DNA of 64,000 nucleotides from CAYRGG01 sp964423745 (GTDB taxonomy: Bacteria; Pseudomonadota; Gammaproteobacteria; Competibacterales; Competibacteraceae). Shown here piece by piece: positions 18,302-27,260 of the stretch. The stretch lies in assembly GCA_964423745.1 (NCBI GenBank), contig CAYRGG010000010.1, positions 32,412-96,411 on the forward strand. The letters run 5' to 3'. The translations under genes were made by a program, and so were the position numbers. Each line of letters begins with the position of its first letter. Position 1 is the stretch's first letter. Under the pieces are notes generated by a model. The model saw only the letters and a list, made by a program, of their open reading frames with translations, made no database searches and had not been told where the DNA came from.

Positions 18302-19075
18302 GTGATCGATCCACGCGCCGTTGTAGATCCCAAGGCGCATTTAGCGCCAGATGTAGTGATTGGCCCCTTTGCTGTCATCGGTGCGGAGGTGGAAATTGCC
18401 GAAGGTAATTGGATTGGACCTCATGTGGTCATTCAAGGACCCACCCGCATCGGCCGTGATAACCGCATTTATCAGTTTACTTCTTTGGGCGAAGCGGCTC
18501 AGGATAAAAAATACCGTGGCGAAAAGACTTATCTAGAGATCGGCGACCGCAATACCCTACGAGAATTCTGCACCGTCAACCGAGGCACCGTCCAGGATGC
18601 GGGCACAACCTGTATCGGTAGCGATAATTGGCTGATGGCCTATGTCCATGTGGCGCACGATTGTCAGGTGGGAAACCGCATTGTGTTTGCTAACGGCGCC
18701 ACCTTAGGTGGACATGTACGGGTCGATGATGACGCGGTGTTGGGTGGTTTTGCCTTAGTCTATCAATTTTGTCGGATTGGTGCCCATAGTTTGTGCGGTT
18801 TTGGCTGTGGGGTTCATAAAGATGTACCGCCGTATGTTACCGTGGCCGGAAATCGTGCTAAACCCTATGGCATTAACAGCGAAGGGTTGCGCCGACGAGG
18901 TTTTACACCCCAAGAAATTCGCGCTGTGCGATTAGCCTATAAAATACTCTACCGATCCGATTTACGTCTCCCGCAAGCCATCCAGCAGCTTCGCAAACTC
19001 GCCGCGACTTTTGACCGTGTTGGAATACTGGTGGATTTTCTTCTAGGGCGCTCTGCCCGGGGCATTGTCCGCTAA
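18302..19075 (+). CDS. lpxA: UDP-GlcNAc O-acyltransferase LpxA
   Basis: First step of lipid A synthesis, transferring a 3-hydroxyacyl chain from ACP to UDP-GlcNAc or, in some species, to UDP-GlcNAc3N. It is 257 residues from GTG 18302. Hexapeptide repeats begin at once (IDPRAVVDPKAHLAPDVVIG). The region FCTVNRGTVQDAG is followed by the catalytic histidine motif AYVHVAHDCQVG near residue 120. The C-terminal helical domain starts near 190. The GnnA/GnnB-like pair at 33265-35414 makes its sugar specificity an open question. Confidence 0.95.
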   Translation: MIDPRAVVDPKAHLAPDVVIGPFAVIGAEVEIAEGNWIGPHVVIQGPTRIGRDNRIYQFTSLGEAAQDKKYRGEKTYLEIGDRNTLREFCTVNRGTVQDAGTTCIGSDNWLMAYVHVAHDCQVGNRIVFANGATLGGHVRVDDDAVLGGFALVYQFCRIGAHSLCGFGCGVHKDVPPYVTVAGNRAKPYGINSEGLRRRGFTPQEIRAVRLAYKILYRSDLRLPQAIQQLRKLAATFDRVGILVDFLLGRSARGIVR

Positions 19076-19105
19076 ATGGGCTAGGATGTTTGCATAGGCT
19101 TTGTC

Positions 19106-20248
19106 ATGAAAATTGCTATGCTAGCTGGTGAACCATCCGGCGACAAATTAGGCGCGGGTCTCATTATCAGCTTGCGCACCCATTATCCCCAAGCCCATTT
19201 TGAAGGTATCGGCGGCAAGCACATGGTGGCAGCCGGGTTGCAGAGTTTATTTCCATTAGAACGATTGGCTGTTATGGGTTTAACGGAAGTTTTGCGCCAC
19301 TTGCCTACCTTAATCCGAATTCGTCGGGCATTGTTGCAACATTTTATCGCAAATCCTCCTAGCGTATTTATCGGTATCGACGCCCCCGATTTTAACCTGC
19401 CGTTGGAACAAGGATTGCGCAGCCGAGGCATTCCCGTTGTTCATTATGTTAGCCCGCAATTATGGGCTTGGCGTCCGGGCCGTGTGCGCCGTATCGCCCA
19501 CGCCGTCGATTTGATGTTGACATTACTACCCTTTGAAACCGCCTTTTATACGGCCCATCATGTACCGGTGCGTTACGTGGGTCATCCCCTTGCCGATGAG
19601 ATACCCCTCCATAGTGATCGTTTTCAAGCACGCCAACAGCTAGGTCAAACTGATTTTAAGGGGCCTCTATTAGCTTTGTTGCCAGGCAGCCGTTTAAGCG
19701 AAGTGCAACGCTTAGGCCCTCTGTTTTTCCGTGTCGCCCATTGGCTCCAGGAGCGTCAACCTAATCTTCAATTTATGCTACCTGCGGCGACACCGGCAAT
19801 TTATGAGTCTCTATCCCTTTGGCGTCACCAGCACCTACCTGATCTACCCATAACCATCATCAAGGGCCAGGCTCGAGATGTCATAACGGCTGCTGATGTG
19901 GTTCTTGTGGCATCGGGTACAGCCACCTTGGAAACCTTGTTGATTAAACGTCCCATGGTGGTTGCCTATCGAGTGGCGCCGCTAACGGGTTTTATTTTAT
20001 CCCGGCTTATTTTAATTCCTCGGGTAGCTTTGCCGAACCTCTTGGCGCAAAAAGATCTAGTTCCCGAATTTATACAAAACGCCGCTACCTTAGAAAATAT
20101 CGGCGCGGCTGCATGGCGCCTGCTCAATGATTCCTCGGCTCAAAAACAACTCACAGACGCGTTTACTTCTCTCCACAAAACATTGCGCTGTAATGCCAAT
20201 TGGCGAGCGGCGGCGGCCATAGCGGAGTTGGTGGAGTCGGTTCGATGA
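19106..20248 (+). CDS. lpxB: Lipid-A-disaccharide synthase
   Basis: GT19 glycosyltransferase condensing UDP-diacylglucosamine with lipid X. It is 380 residues. Family motifs are MKIAMLAGEPSGDKLGAGLI at the start, YVSPQLWAWRPGRVRRIAH near residue 115, LLPGSRLSEVQRL near 192 and VASGTATLETLLIKRPMVVAYR near 270. Its stop overlaps the start of the GGDEF/EAL gene (ATGA), so the two are probably co-translated. Usually rnhB follows lpxB; here rnhB lies 18 kb further on, with an insertion of accessory genes between. Confidence 0.96.
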   Translation: MKIAMLAGEPSGDKLGAGLIISLRTHYPQAHFEGIGGKHMVAAGLQSLFPLERLAVMGLTEVLRHLPTLIRIRRALLQHFIANPPSVFIGIDAPDFNLPLEQGLRSRGIPVVHYVSPQLWAWRPGRVRRIAHAVDLMLTLLPFETAFYTAHHVPVRYVGHPLADEIPLHSDRFQARQQLGQTDFKGPLLALLPGSRLSEVQRLGPLFFRVAHWLQERQPNLQFMLPAATPAIYESLSLWRHQHLPDLPITIIKGQARDVITAADVVLVASGTATLETLLIKRPMVVAYRVAPLTGFILSRLILIPRVALPNLLAQKDLVPEFIQNAATLENIGAAAWRLLNDSSAQKQLTDAFTSLHKTLRCNANWRAAAAIAELVESVR

Positions 20249-23200
20249 TTTCTCGATTGCATCTTCGCCATTGGTTATTCGTCGGTTTTACCTTGATCTC
20301 GATTATACCGGTGCTTTTTCTAGCGCTTTGGATAAAAAAGCCCGTGCTTGAACGGGAAATCATCAAAGCCAATGAAAAACACCTTCTAATCGCTACCAGT
20401 ATCGCCCACTCGTTGGAACGCTATGCCATCGATGTGACCGCTATTTTTCGATTTGTTGTAACCAACAAATCAGCCGACATTTCAGGGTTGGATTTAGCGC
20501 CATTACTGAATCATATTCATTTACAAAAAGTCTTTCTGAGCGACTCCGAAGGCTATATCAGCAAAGAATACAGCCTTAATAAGGCTGACAAACTCTCATC
20601 ACCTTTACCAGAATCCCTTTTAAGTCAATTTCACGCAGCATTACTGTCTAACACAGCTCTTATTAATGATGTGGTATTCACTGGCGTATTGCCGGGTCAT
20701 GACGCTGAGCCAACCCTGTATCTAGTGATGCCCTTATCCCAAGGGCGGCTGGCTATAGGTGTACTCAGCACGACCTATTTTAAAGAGTTACAACAAAGTA
20801 TCTCCTTCGGCATCCGTGGACACGCCGCCATTTTCGATCATCAGGGTAAAGTAATCGCCCATCCCCGCCAAGACTGGGTTGACCATATGAAAAATCTAAC
20901 CACTCTAGAGCCGGTGACACAGATGCTGGCGGGACATCGTGGTGTCACTATTTTTGATTCACCCGCGATAAATCAGCCTGTGGTGGCGGGTTACACCACG
21001 GTGCCCAAGCTCGGCTGGGGTGTGATGATCCCCCAGCCCATGTCGGAACTACAGCGTAGTGCTGCAGATCTCGCCAAAATAACCTTTGAGATCGTTCTAC
21101 TAGGCTTACTGGGTGCAGGTATCCTAAGTTGGTGGCTGGCTGGTTTTCTTTCTCAACCGGTGCTCGCCATTACCCAAGCAACCCGCAAGTTATCGGCGGG
21201 TCAGTCTATCATACCCATTAGATCCGCGCCGACGACACCCATCGAGTTACATGGTCTCATAGAATCTTTTAACAGCATGGTTGATAAAATTGTTACCACG
21301 AGTCATGCCCTTGAAGAAAAAACCACGCTTTTGCAGACCACGTTAGATAACGTATCCGAGGGCATTACCCTAATAGACAAAAAGGGGCATTTAATTTTAT
21401 GCAACCGACGGTTTACTGAATTTTTTCAACTTCCTGCGGAATTGGCGTTAAGCGCCTCATTATCTGCCACGAAACCCTTTATCGATAAAACCAGTCCAGA
21501 TAATTCCAACCATCTGTCAGCGGTCCTCGATGCTCAGGGGCAACGTCGCTTAAAAAAACTGCTCTACGATAACGTGGATGTCTTCAAACACCAGGTTGAA
21601 CCAGATGGACGAGTCATCGAGCGGCACCGCAATGCGCTACCCCATGACGGATGGGTTATGTCCTATATCGACGTGACTGAGCGGGAACGGCTAGAAGAAA
21701 CTTTGCGCACGCTACACACCATTAGCACAAGCCAAACCTTATGTTTTCTCGATCGTGTTAAAGCTTTATTGGAAACCGGAAGCCGCCAATTTAATCTCCC
21801 TATGGGTATTTTGTCCCATGTGCAAGAGGAACGTTACCATATTATTCAGGCTATCAGTCCCGACCAATCTCTTATTGCCGGCATGAAAATGGCCCTTGGC
21901 AACACCTATTGCCGTGAGACCCTGCAATCCAAAGATCCCATTGGTTTTGAAAACGCCAGTGAATCCACTTGGCGAACTCATCCCTGTTTTGAGGCATTCA
22001 AATTGGAAGCCTATTTGGGAATTCCTGTCATCGCCGGTGGTCTGCTTTACGGCACCCTCAACTTTTCCAGTCTCACGCCCCATCCGGTACACTTCTCCTC
22101 CACGGATAAAGAGCTGATCAAATTAATGGCCCAATGGGTAGGCAGTGAAATCAGCAGACAACAAGCGGAACAAGCCCTGTTCGAAGAAAAAGAACGTGCC
22201 CAAGTCACCCTGAAATCCATTGGCGATGCGGTGATCACCACCACCGCTGATGGCAACGTCGACTACCTTAATCCCATGGCAGAAAGACTAACAGGCTGGT
22301 TACTCAAGGAGGCGAAAGGTCACTCTCTAGAAAAAATTTTTCCTTTGTTAGCAGAGAAGCAAAAAGAAAATCTTGGAGACCCGGTGTTAGACACCCATCC
22401 CGCCGCGATAAAAAGTCAAACGCAGGTATTAATACACCGGAATGGACAACGCCAAATCATCGAAGCCAGTTACTCGGCTATCAGCGATAAGACAGGGGAG
22501 TTATTAGGTCAAGTGGTGGTTTTCCGGGATGTCACCGAGGCCCGTCAACTGGCCCAGCAAATGGTTCATCAAGCCACCCATGATGCCCTCACCGGTCTTG
22601 TGAATCGACGTGAGTTTGAACGCCGGTTAGAACGGGTATTGGAGACGGCGCAAACCGATGGCGTGGAACACGCCCTCTGCTATGTGGATCTTGATCAGTT
22701 TAAGGTTATTAACGACACCTGCGGTCATATCGCTGGTGACGCCCTGCTCCGTCAACTGGGGACGCTTTTGCCAACCAAGATTCGTAAACGAGATACGTTA
22801 GCACGGCTAGGCGGCGATGAGTTTGGCGTGTTGATGGAGCACTGTTCCTTGAACCAGGCGCGGCGCGTGGCCAATGCTATTCTTAGAACGTTAGAGGACT
22901 ACCGTTTTATCTGGAATGGTAACAGCTTCAGCATCGGCGCCAGTATCGGATTAGTGCCCATCACTGTGGGTAGCAACAGTATTACATTTCTCTTAAGCGC
23001 GGCGGATAGCGCCTGTTATGCGGCGAAAGAGCGAGGTCGGCACCGCATTAGCGTCTATCACGAAGGCGACGAAGAATTGGCTAAACGCCAGGGTGAGATG
23101 CAATGGGCTGCACGACTTCCTCGCGCTCTTGAAACCAATCGTTTTCGGCTTTACTACCAACCCATTGTGGCTTTAAATGGGGCTCATACCCAAGGCCATC

Positions 23201-23847
23201 ATTACGAGTTACTGCTGCGTATGGAAGGTGAAGACGGTCAACTGGTGCTTCCAGGGGCCTTTCTGCCTGCTGCTGAGCGCTACGGTTTTAGCACCAAACT
23301 CGATCGTTGGGTTATTCGGTTAGCGTTAAACTGGCTGCAGGAACATAGTCAGCAGTTGGACCAACTTACCCTATGCTCCATCAACCTCTCGGGTCATTCT
23401 TTAGGGGACGACGCTTTTCTTGAAGACCTGGTCACGTCAGTTAAACAAACTGAGATACCTGCTCAAAAAATCTGTTTTGAGATTACCGAGACCGCCGCTA
23501 TCACTAATTTGTCTAACGCTACCCGTTTTATAAAAACCCTCAAATCCAGGGGCTGCCAATTTGCCCTGGATGATTTTGGTAGCGGGCTTTCGTCCTTTGC
23601 TTATTTAAAAAACTTACCGGTGGACTTTTTGAAGATCGACGGGCTATTTGTGAAAGATATTGCCAGGGACCCCCTGGATTTAGCGTTAGTCAAATCCATC
23701 AATGACATCGGTCATGTAATGGGTAAAAAAACCATTGCCGAATTTGTCGAAAACAAGGCCGTGTTGGAAAAAATACAGGCCATTGGTGTCGATTATGGGC
23801 AAGGTTTTGGCATTGGCCGACCCCGGCCTATTGAAGATATGTTGTAA
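20245..23847 (+). CDS. Membrane sensor with HAMP, PAS, GAF, GGDEF and EAL domains (c-di-GMP metabolism)
   Basis: Predicted c-di-GMP synthase/phosphodiesterase of 1200 residues. A transmembrane segment near residues 8-30 is followed by a periplasmic sensor region (Cache-like, about 35-275), a second segment near 280-302 and a HAMP linker. Then come a PAS domain (about 355-480), a GAF-like domain (about 510-645), a second PAS domain (about 650-780), GGDEF (intact GGDEF at 856-860) and EAL. The EAL motif reads ELLLR (E988). Other catalytic-type motifs are INLSG, EITET, DDFGSG (D1109, D1110) and AEFVEN, so both domains could be active. It starts inside the lpxB stop codon. An in-frame upstream start would only extend it into lpxB. 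Confidence 0.93.
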   Translation: MISRLHLRHWLFVGFTLISIIPVLFLALWIKKPVLEREIIKANEKHLLIATSIAHSLERYAIDVTAIFRFVVTNKSADISGLDLAPLLNHIHLQKVFLSDSEGYISKEYSLNKADKLSSPLPESLLSQFHAALLSNTALINDVVFTGVLPGHDAEPTLYLVMPLSQGRLAIGVLSTTYFKELQQSISFGIRGHAAIFDHQGKVIAHPRQDWVDHMKNLTTLEPVTQMLAGHRGVTIFDSPAINQPVVAGYTTVPKLGWGVMIPQPMSELQRSAADLAKITFEIVLLGLLGAGILSWWLAGFLSQPVLAITQATRKLSAGQSIIPIRSAPTTPIELHGLIESFNSMVDKIVTTSHALEEKTTLLQTTLDNVSEGITLIDKKGHLILCNRRFTEFFQLPAELALSASLSATKPFIDKTSPDNSNHLSAVLDAQGQRRLKKLLYDNVDVFKHQVEPDGRVIERHRNALPHDGWVMSYIDVTERERLEETLRTLHTISTSQTLCFLDRVKALLETGSRQFNLPMGILSHVQEERYHIIQAISPDQSLIAGMKMALGNTYCRETLQSKDPIGFENASESTWRTHPCFEAFKLEAYLGIPVIAGGLLYGTLNFSSLTPHPVHFSSTDKELIKLMAQWVGSEISRQQAEQALFEEKERAQVTLKSIGDAVITTTADGNVDYLNPMAERLTGWLLKEAKGHSLEKIFPLLAEKQKENLGDPVLDTHPAAIKSQTQVLIHRNGQRQIIEASYSAISDKTGELLGQVVVFRDVTEARQLAQQMVHQATHDALTGLVNRREFERRLERVLETAQTDGVEHALCYVDLDQFKVINDTCGHIAGDALLRQLGTLLPTKIRKRDTLARLGGDEFGVLMEHCSLNQARRVANAILRTLEDYRFIWNGNSFSIGASIGLVPITVGSNSITFLLSAADSACYAAKERGRHRISVYHEGDEELAKRQGEMQWAARLPRALETNRFRLYYQPIVALNGAHTQGHHYELLLRMEGEDGQLVLPGAFLPAAERYGFSTKLDRWVIRLALNWLQEHSQQLDQLTLCSINLSGHSLGDDAFLEDLVTSVKQTEIPAQKICFEITETAAITNLSNATRFIKTLKSRGCQFALDDFGSGLSSFAYLKNLPVDFLKIDGLFVKDIARDPLDLALVKSINDIGHVMGKKTIAEFVENKAVLEKIQAIGVDYGQGFGIGRPRPIEDML

Positions 23848-23849
23848 CC

Positions 23850-25109
23850 TCAATCTTCGAGCTCATGACGCAAGGTTATATGATTTTGCCGCCGTTTTGA
23901 GTCGAGAAGACGCATAACCGGTGTGGTGACTACCCCATGCAACAAAATAGACAAAAGGACAACTAAACCCACCACTGCCCAAAGCGGTTTGGCATCTAGA
24001 AAATAAACATGATTGAGGGCATAGGCTAAGTAATAAAAAGAGCCAATGCCACGAATTCCAAAAAAGCTGATAACCAATTGTTCCTTCCAAGGTAGCCCAG
24101 ATCCTATCAGGCTTATAAGACCCGCCAAAGGTCTAATGAAAAAAAGAAAAATAAACGCCACCAGCATGTCTGTCCAGGTTAAAGCTTCCAGCAGATCACC
24201 GGCGAGAGCGCCGCCAAATAAAACTAGCAACACCATCATTAGGAGTTTTTCCATCTCTTCTGAAAAATCGTGTAATTTTCTATGGTAATGATGGGATCGC
24301 TCTTTGGCGCGTAAGGTTAAAGCCGCGACAAACACAGCCAAAAAACCATAACCGTGAATCAATTCAGTCACACCGTAGGCTAAAAAAGTCACCCCTAGAG
24401 CAACAAAACCCGTTCCTGTCCGAGCGATTTGGCTGTGTTCCGGCAGACGAAAAGCTAAAACACCCGTTATGTATCCAATGACCAAACCTCCAACAGTACC
24501 GACGGCTATCTGCCATAGCACATCGATGGCAAACCATTCCAGCAAAAGTTCAGAGAAACTGCCGGAAACAGCTACCGCGATGGCCAAATAAGTGAAAGGA
24601 AAAGCGAGACCATCGTTAAGCCCCGCTTCCGAGGTCAGACAAAAACGCACCTCGTCTTCCTGTTCAGACCCTGGTGGACCCAATTGAACATCGGCCGCCA
24701 ACACAGGGTCAGTAGGCGCCAAGACGGCGCCTAACAACAGAGATGCAGCCGCCGTCAGCTGTAACACCCACCAGCCTAAACAAGCAACACCCGCAATGGA
24801 AAGGGGCATGGTAATCGCCAACAGCCGCCAAGTCAGCATCCAGCGCCGCCAACCTACCGGGCGATTCATTTTTAAACCTGCGCCCATCAGTGAAATGATC
24901 ACCGCCAGTTCCGTCAGACGTTCGGCGAGTTCAGGATATTGAAATGGAGAAGGTATGGGACCAAATCCGGGTAATTTAAAAAGACAAAATCCAAATGCGA
25001 CAAAAAGAATTGGCATTGATAAAGGCAAATATTGTAGAAGCATAGGCAGCCACGCCAATGCTAGAATGACTATTCCTAAAGACGATAGTAAAACTATATA
25101 GGGATCCAT
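23850..25109 (-). CDS. CPA-type cation:proton antiporter
   Basis: Inner-membrane Na+/H+ or K+/H+ antiporter of the CPA1/NhaP kind, 419 residues from ATG 25109 (MDPYIVLLSSLGIVILALAW). About 12 hydrophobic segments are visible. The core motif GAVLAPTDPVLAADVQ near residue 140 and LTSEAGLNDGLAFPF near 175 hold the Asp pair of this superfamily. The frame stays open to ATG 25232, adding 41 residues that are not hydrophobic and are similar to the repeat family at 15935 and 60785, so I place the conserved start at 25109. Whether the longer form is made is unknown. The stop codon is two bases from the end of the convergent GGDEF/EAL gene. Confidence 0.88.
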   Translation of the reverse strand: MDPYIVLLSSLGIVILALAWLPMLLQYLPLSMPILFVAFGFCLFKLPGFGPIPSPFQYPELAERLTELAVIISLMGAGLKMNRPVGWRRWMLTWRLLAITMPLSIAGVACLGWWVLQLTAAASLLLGAVLAPTDPVLAADVQLGPPGSEQEDEVRFCLTSEAGLNDGLAFPFTYLAIAVAVSGSFSELLLEWFAIDVLWQIAVGTVGGLVIGYITGVLAFRLPEHSQIARTGTGFVALGVTFLAYGVTELIHGYGFLAVFVAALTLRAKERSHHYHRKLHDFSEEMEKLLMMVLLVLFGGALAGDLLEALTWTDMLVAFIFLFFIRPLAGLISLIGSGLPWKEQLVISFFGIRGIGSFYYLAYALNHVYFLDAKPLWAVVGLVVLLSILLHGVVTTPVMRLLDSKRRQNHITLRHELED

Positions 25110-25134
25110 ATATCTCGCTCTCAATCCTGATGTG

Positions 25135-25232
25135 ACTACCCTTTCAAGCAGGACTCTTGCTGCTCGTTGCAAAGGTCCCCGTAAGTACTTTCCTATGGAG
25201 GCGGCCTTAGAAGCTGTTTCACGAGCAAGCAT
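25135..25232 (-). repeat. Diverged repeat copy D, read as an N-terminal extension of the antiporter
   Basis: On the minus strand it begins TGCTCGTGAAACAG and contains CTTACGGGGACC and AACGAGCAGCAAGAGTCCTG. The last 20 bases match AACGAGCAGCAATAGTCCTG in copy B at 19 of 20 positions, and the start matches TGCTCGTGCAAGAAG. In the same frame the encoded peptides also resemble each other (YLRGPLQRAARVLL here, CLRRLLERAAIVLY in copy B). It joins without a stop to the antiporter frame and supplies ATG 25232. Confidence 0.7.
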
Positions 25233-25255
25233 ATGTATTTTGAAGCTTAAAAATC

Positions 25256-25693
25256 TTATTTATTAATTCTTCTAATAGGTATTTCCATCTCTTTTTCTTG
25301 GTAGTGAAACTCAGGCTGTTCAGCGAGTTCTTGCTGAGTTCCGGCGTAGACGATGATACCTTTTTGCGGATCAATATGAAGTCCCTCGTAAGAAATAGCG
25401 ACTAACTTTTCACCTAACCCTAAAAAACCCCCCACAGAGACAACCACGCGAACCACCTGGTCATCTTTAGTGATGATTAAGTCTTCGACTTGACCAATGA
25501 ATTCACCTTGCGGATTTTGTATTTCCCTACCAAGAAGCTGAGTCACTCTAAACAGATACTCAGATGAAGTGTTTTTTGTTCTCTGATCAATCGTCGGCGG
25601 TTGTGATTGTCGTTGAGCAAATACTGTGTCTTGAGCAAAAACAACACTTCCTAGAAAAACCATAATACTCATCAATGCAAGGAAGTTTTTCAT
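25256..25693 (-). CDS. Exported PRC-barrel domain protein
   Basis: Predicted periplasmic protein of 145 residues. A signal peptide (MKNFLALMSIMVFLGSVVFA) ends near residue 20. A PRC-barrel-like beta domain spans about residues 45-120, starting LFRVTQLLGREIQNPQGEFIG and continuing VEDLIITKDDQVVRVVVSVGGFLGLGEKLVAISYE. PRC barrels bind partners in photosynthetic reaction centres and in RNA and envelope proteins; no specific role can be read here. It lies upstream of the antiporter on the same strand and may be co-transcribed with it through repeat D. Confidence 0.8.
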   Translation of the reverse strand: MKNFLALMSIMVFLGSVVFAQDTVFAQRQSQPPTIDQRTKNTSSEYLFRVTQLLGREIQNPQGEFIGQVEDLIITKDDQVVRVVVSVGGFLGLGEKLVAISYEGLHIDPQKGIIVYAGTQQELAEQPEFHYQEKEMEIPIRRINK

Positions 25694-25844
25694 GGTACAA
25701 CTCGTTATTTTGATTTAGCTACAGCAATTCCCGGCTGCAAAAAATTGAACGGAGTTTGTCGACCACTTCACTGGACGGTTTCTGGCACAAAAACCTGGCC
25801 CAATGAAAATAATTTTCCCTACAAGGGATCGACGATTCTAGAAC

Positions 25845-25850
25845 TATAAT
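25845..25850 (+). promoter_or_regulatory. Consensus -10 box upstream of the Uma2 remnant and pqq genes
   Basis: A perfect TATAAT lies 38 bases before the ATG at 25889, but no convincing -35 is found 16-18 bp upstream. If active, it would transcribe the Uma2 remnant and could read on into pqqA. Confidence 0.3.
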
Positions 25851-25888
25851 GTTTTAATTGTACAAAGCTAACGAGACGAGCGTGTATT

Positions 25889-26023
25889 ATGTCTGTCACC
25901 CTACCCTCCGCCATACCACCGGGCCGCATCAAGTTAACCTACGAGGATTATCAGGTCTTACCCGATGATGGCAAGCGCTATGAGATATTGACCGGAGAAC
26001 TCTTTTTGGGCTTACATAAGTAA
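25889..26023 (+). pseudogene. Truncated Uma2-family nuclease (N-terminal remnant)
   Basis: An ATG opens a 44-residue frame, SVTLPSAIPPGRIKLTYEDY followed by QVLPDDGKRYEILTGELF, that matches the N-terminal part of Uma2/DUF820 proteins and then stops at TAA 26021. The PD-(D/E)XK core that should follow (about 140 residues) is missing; the pqqA leader begins within 90 bp. It is a remnant cut off by deletion or rearrangement, related in family to the intact genes at 30700 and 53679. Confidence 0.75.
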
Positions 26024-26111
26024 TAATAATGGGGAATTATTCACCAACGGTTTGGTCGCAGTAAATGAAATTAAGTTCGCCAATTTAGTCAATTTAATTG
26101 AGAGTAAAACC

Positions 26112-26306
26112 ATGAATGTACAAATTAACGCTTATTCTCTGGCCACAACGCAAAACACCCATGACACCAATTCCCCTCAACAGATAACAGGTTCAAAACC
26201 TGTTTCTGCGTCGGTTAGGAAACAAACAGCGGTCTGGGAATCGCCAACGGTTGAGGCGTTTGACCTTTGTATGGAAGTAACCGCCTATTTTCAACAGGGC
26301 AAGTGA
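26112..26306 (+). CDS. pqqA: PQQ precursor peptide PqqA with long N-terminal extension
   Basis: Ribosomally made substrate for pyrroloquinoline quinone. The last 24 residues have the PqqA pattern VWESP...MEVTAY, with Glu55 and Tyr59 in the E-x-x-x-Y arrangement that PqqE cross-links. The frame starts at ATG 26112 (GAGAG seven bases upstream) and gives 64 residues, whereas known PqqA peptides are mostly about 22-40. No ATG, GTG or TTG lies in frame between 26112 and the core, so the roughly 40-residue Thr/Asn/Gln/Ser-rich extension cannot be trimmed by a later standard start. It is followed by pqqBCDE in the usual order. Confidence 0.88.
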   Translation: MNVQINAYSLATTQNTHDTNSPQQITGSKPVSASVRKQTAVWESPTVEAFDLCMEVTAYFQQGK

Positions 26307-26324
26307 TTGTAGGCCATTTATTTT

Positions 26325-27239
26325 ATGCAGATACGTATTCTTGGGGCTGCCGCAGGGGGTGGCTTTCCCCAATGGAATTGCCATTGTCCTGGGTGCCAGG
26401 CGGTTCGCGCAGGTCAGCCTGGCGTCCATGCTCGCACCCAGTCTTCCCTCGCCATTCGGGGTAGCTCTGGTCCCTGGTTCTTAGTCAATGCGTCGCCGGA
26501 TGTCCGCCACCAGCTTGAGCAACTGCGCCAGCAACCCTCCACCGCCGTCCGCTCAAGCCCTGTTGCAGGGGTGGTGTTGACCGATGCAGAAATTGACCAC
26601 ACCGCTGGGCTGCTGATTCTCCGGGAATCCCCGCAACCACTCCTGGTGTACAGTACCGACACCGTGCGGCAGGCGTTGACGGACGCTTTTCCCCTACTGC
26701 GGGTACTGGAAGATTACTGTGGGGTCATTTGGTCTGCGCTTAAACCCGGTTTTTCTTTCAACTTAGAAAACCATGGTGATGCTTGTTTAGCGGTGGAAGT
26801 CTTCTCGTTAGGCGCTAAACCTCCTAAATATAAGCGTGCTGCCTCTCCGGTAAAAGGCGATTGGGTGGTGGGGTTGACGTTTCGAGATCCCGCCAGCGGT
26901 GGTGTGCTTACCTACGCGCCAGGGATTGCAGAATGGTCTCCATCGCTGCTGGAGCGGTTAGCGACGAGCGATTGCATCTTAGTGGATGGCACCTGTTGGC
27001 AAGATGATGAACTGTCGGAATTGGGTATCTCAACCCGCACGGCCAGAACCATGGGTCATCTACCCCTTGCCGGAACCGACGGAAGCCTAGCGCATCTCGC
27101 CGAGCTATTTCGGCCCCGCAAGATTCTCGTCCATATTAACAACACTAACCCTATTCTTAGGGCTGATTCAGCGGCACGCCAAGCGGTCGAAGCTGCTGGA
27201 GTAGAAGTCGGGTACGACGGACTCACCATCGAGTTGTAA
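26325..27239 (+). CDS. pqqB: PQQ biosynthesis protein PqqB
   Basis: Metallo-beta-lactamase-fold protein of 304 residues, thought to hydroxylate the cross-linked Glu-Tyr intermediate during PQQ maturation. The N-terminus MQIRILGAAAGGGFPQWNC and the structural zinc cysteines C19, C21 and C24 (CHCPGC) are diagnostic. GVVLTDAEIDHTAGLL near residue 83 carries part of the active-site metal region. It begins 18 bp after pqqA. Confidence 0.96.
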   Translation: MQIRILGAAAGGGFPQWNCHCPGCQAVRAGQPGVHARTQSSLAIRGSSGPWFLVNASPDVRHQLEQLRQQPSTAVRSSPVAGVVLTDAEIDHTAGLLILRESPQPLLVYSTDTVRQALTDAFPLLRVLEDYCGVIWSALKPGFSFNLENHGDACLAVEVFSLGAKPPKYKRAASPVKGDWVVGLTFRDPASGGVLTYAPGIAEWSPSLLERLATSDCILVDGTCWQDDELSELGISTRTARTMGHLPLAGTDGSLAHLAELFRPRKILVHINNTNPILRADSAARQAVEAAGVEVGYDGLTIEL

Positions 27240-27260
27240 GGCATTATTCGGAGGCATCCC

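Noticed and set aside
26052..26111. TTG start giving an even longer PqqA
   Set aside because: The ATG at 26112 has GAGAG at good spacing, while the TTG has no ribosome site.
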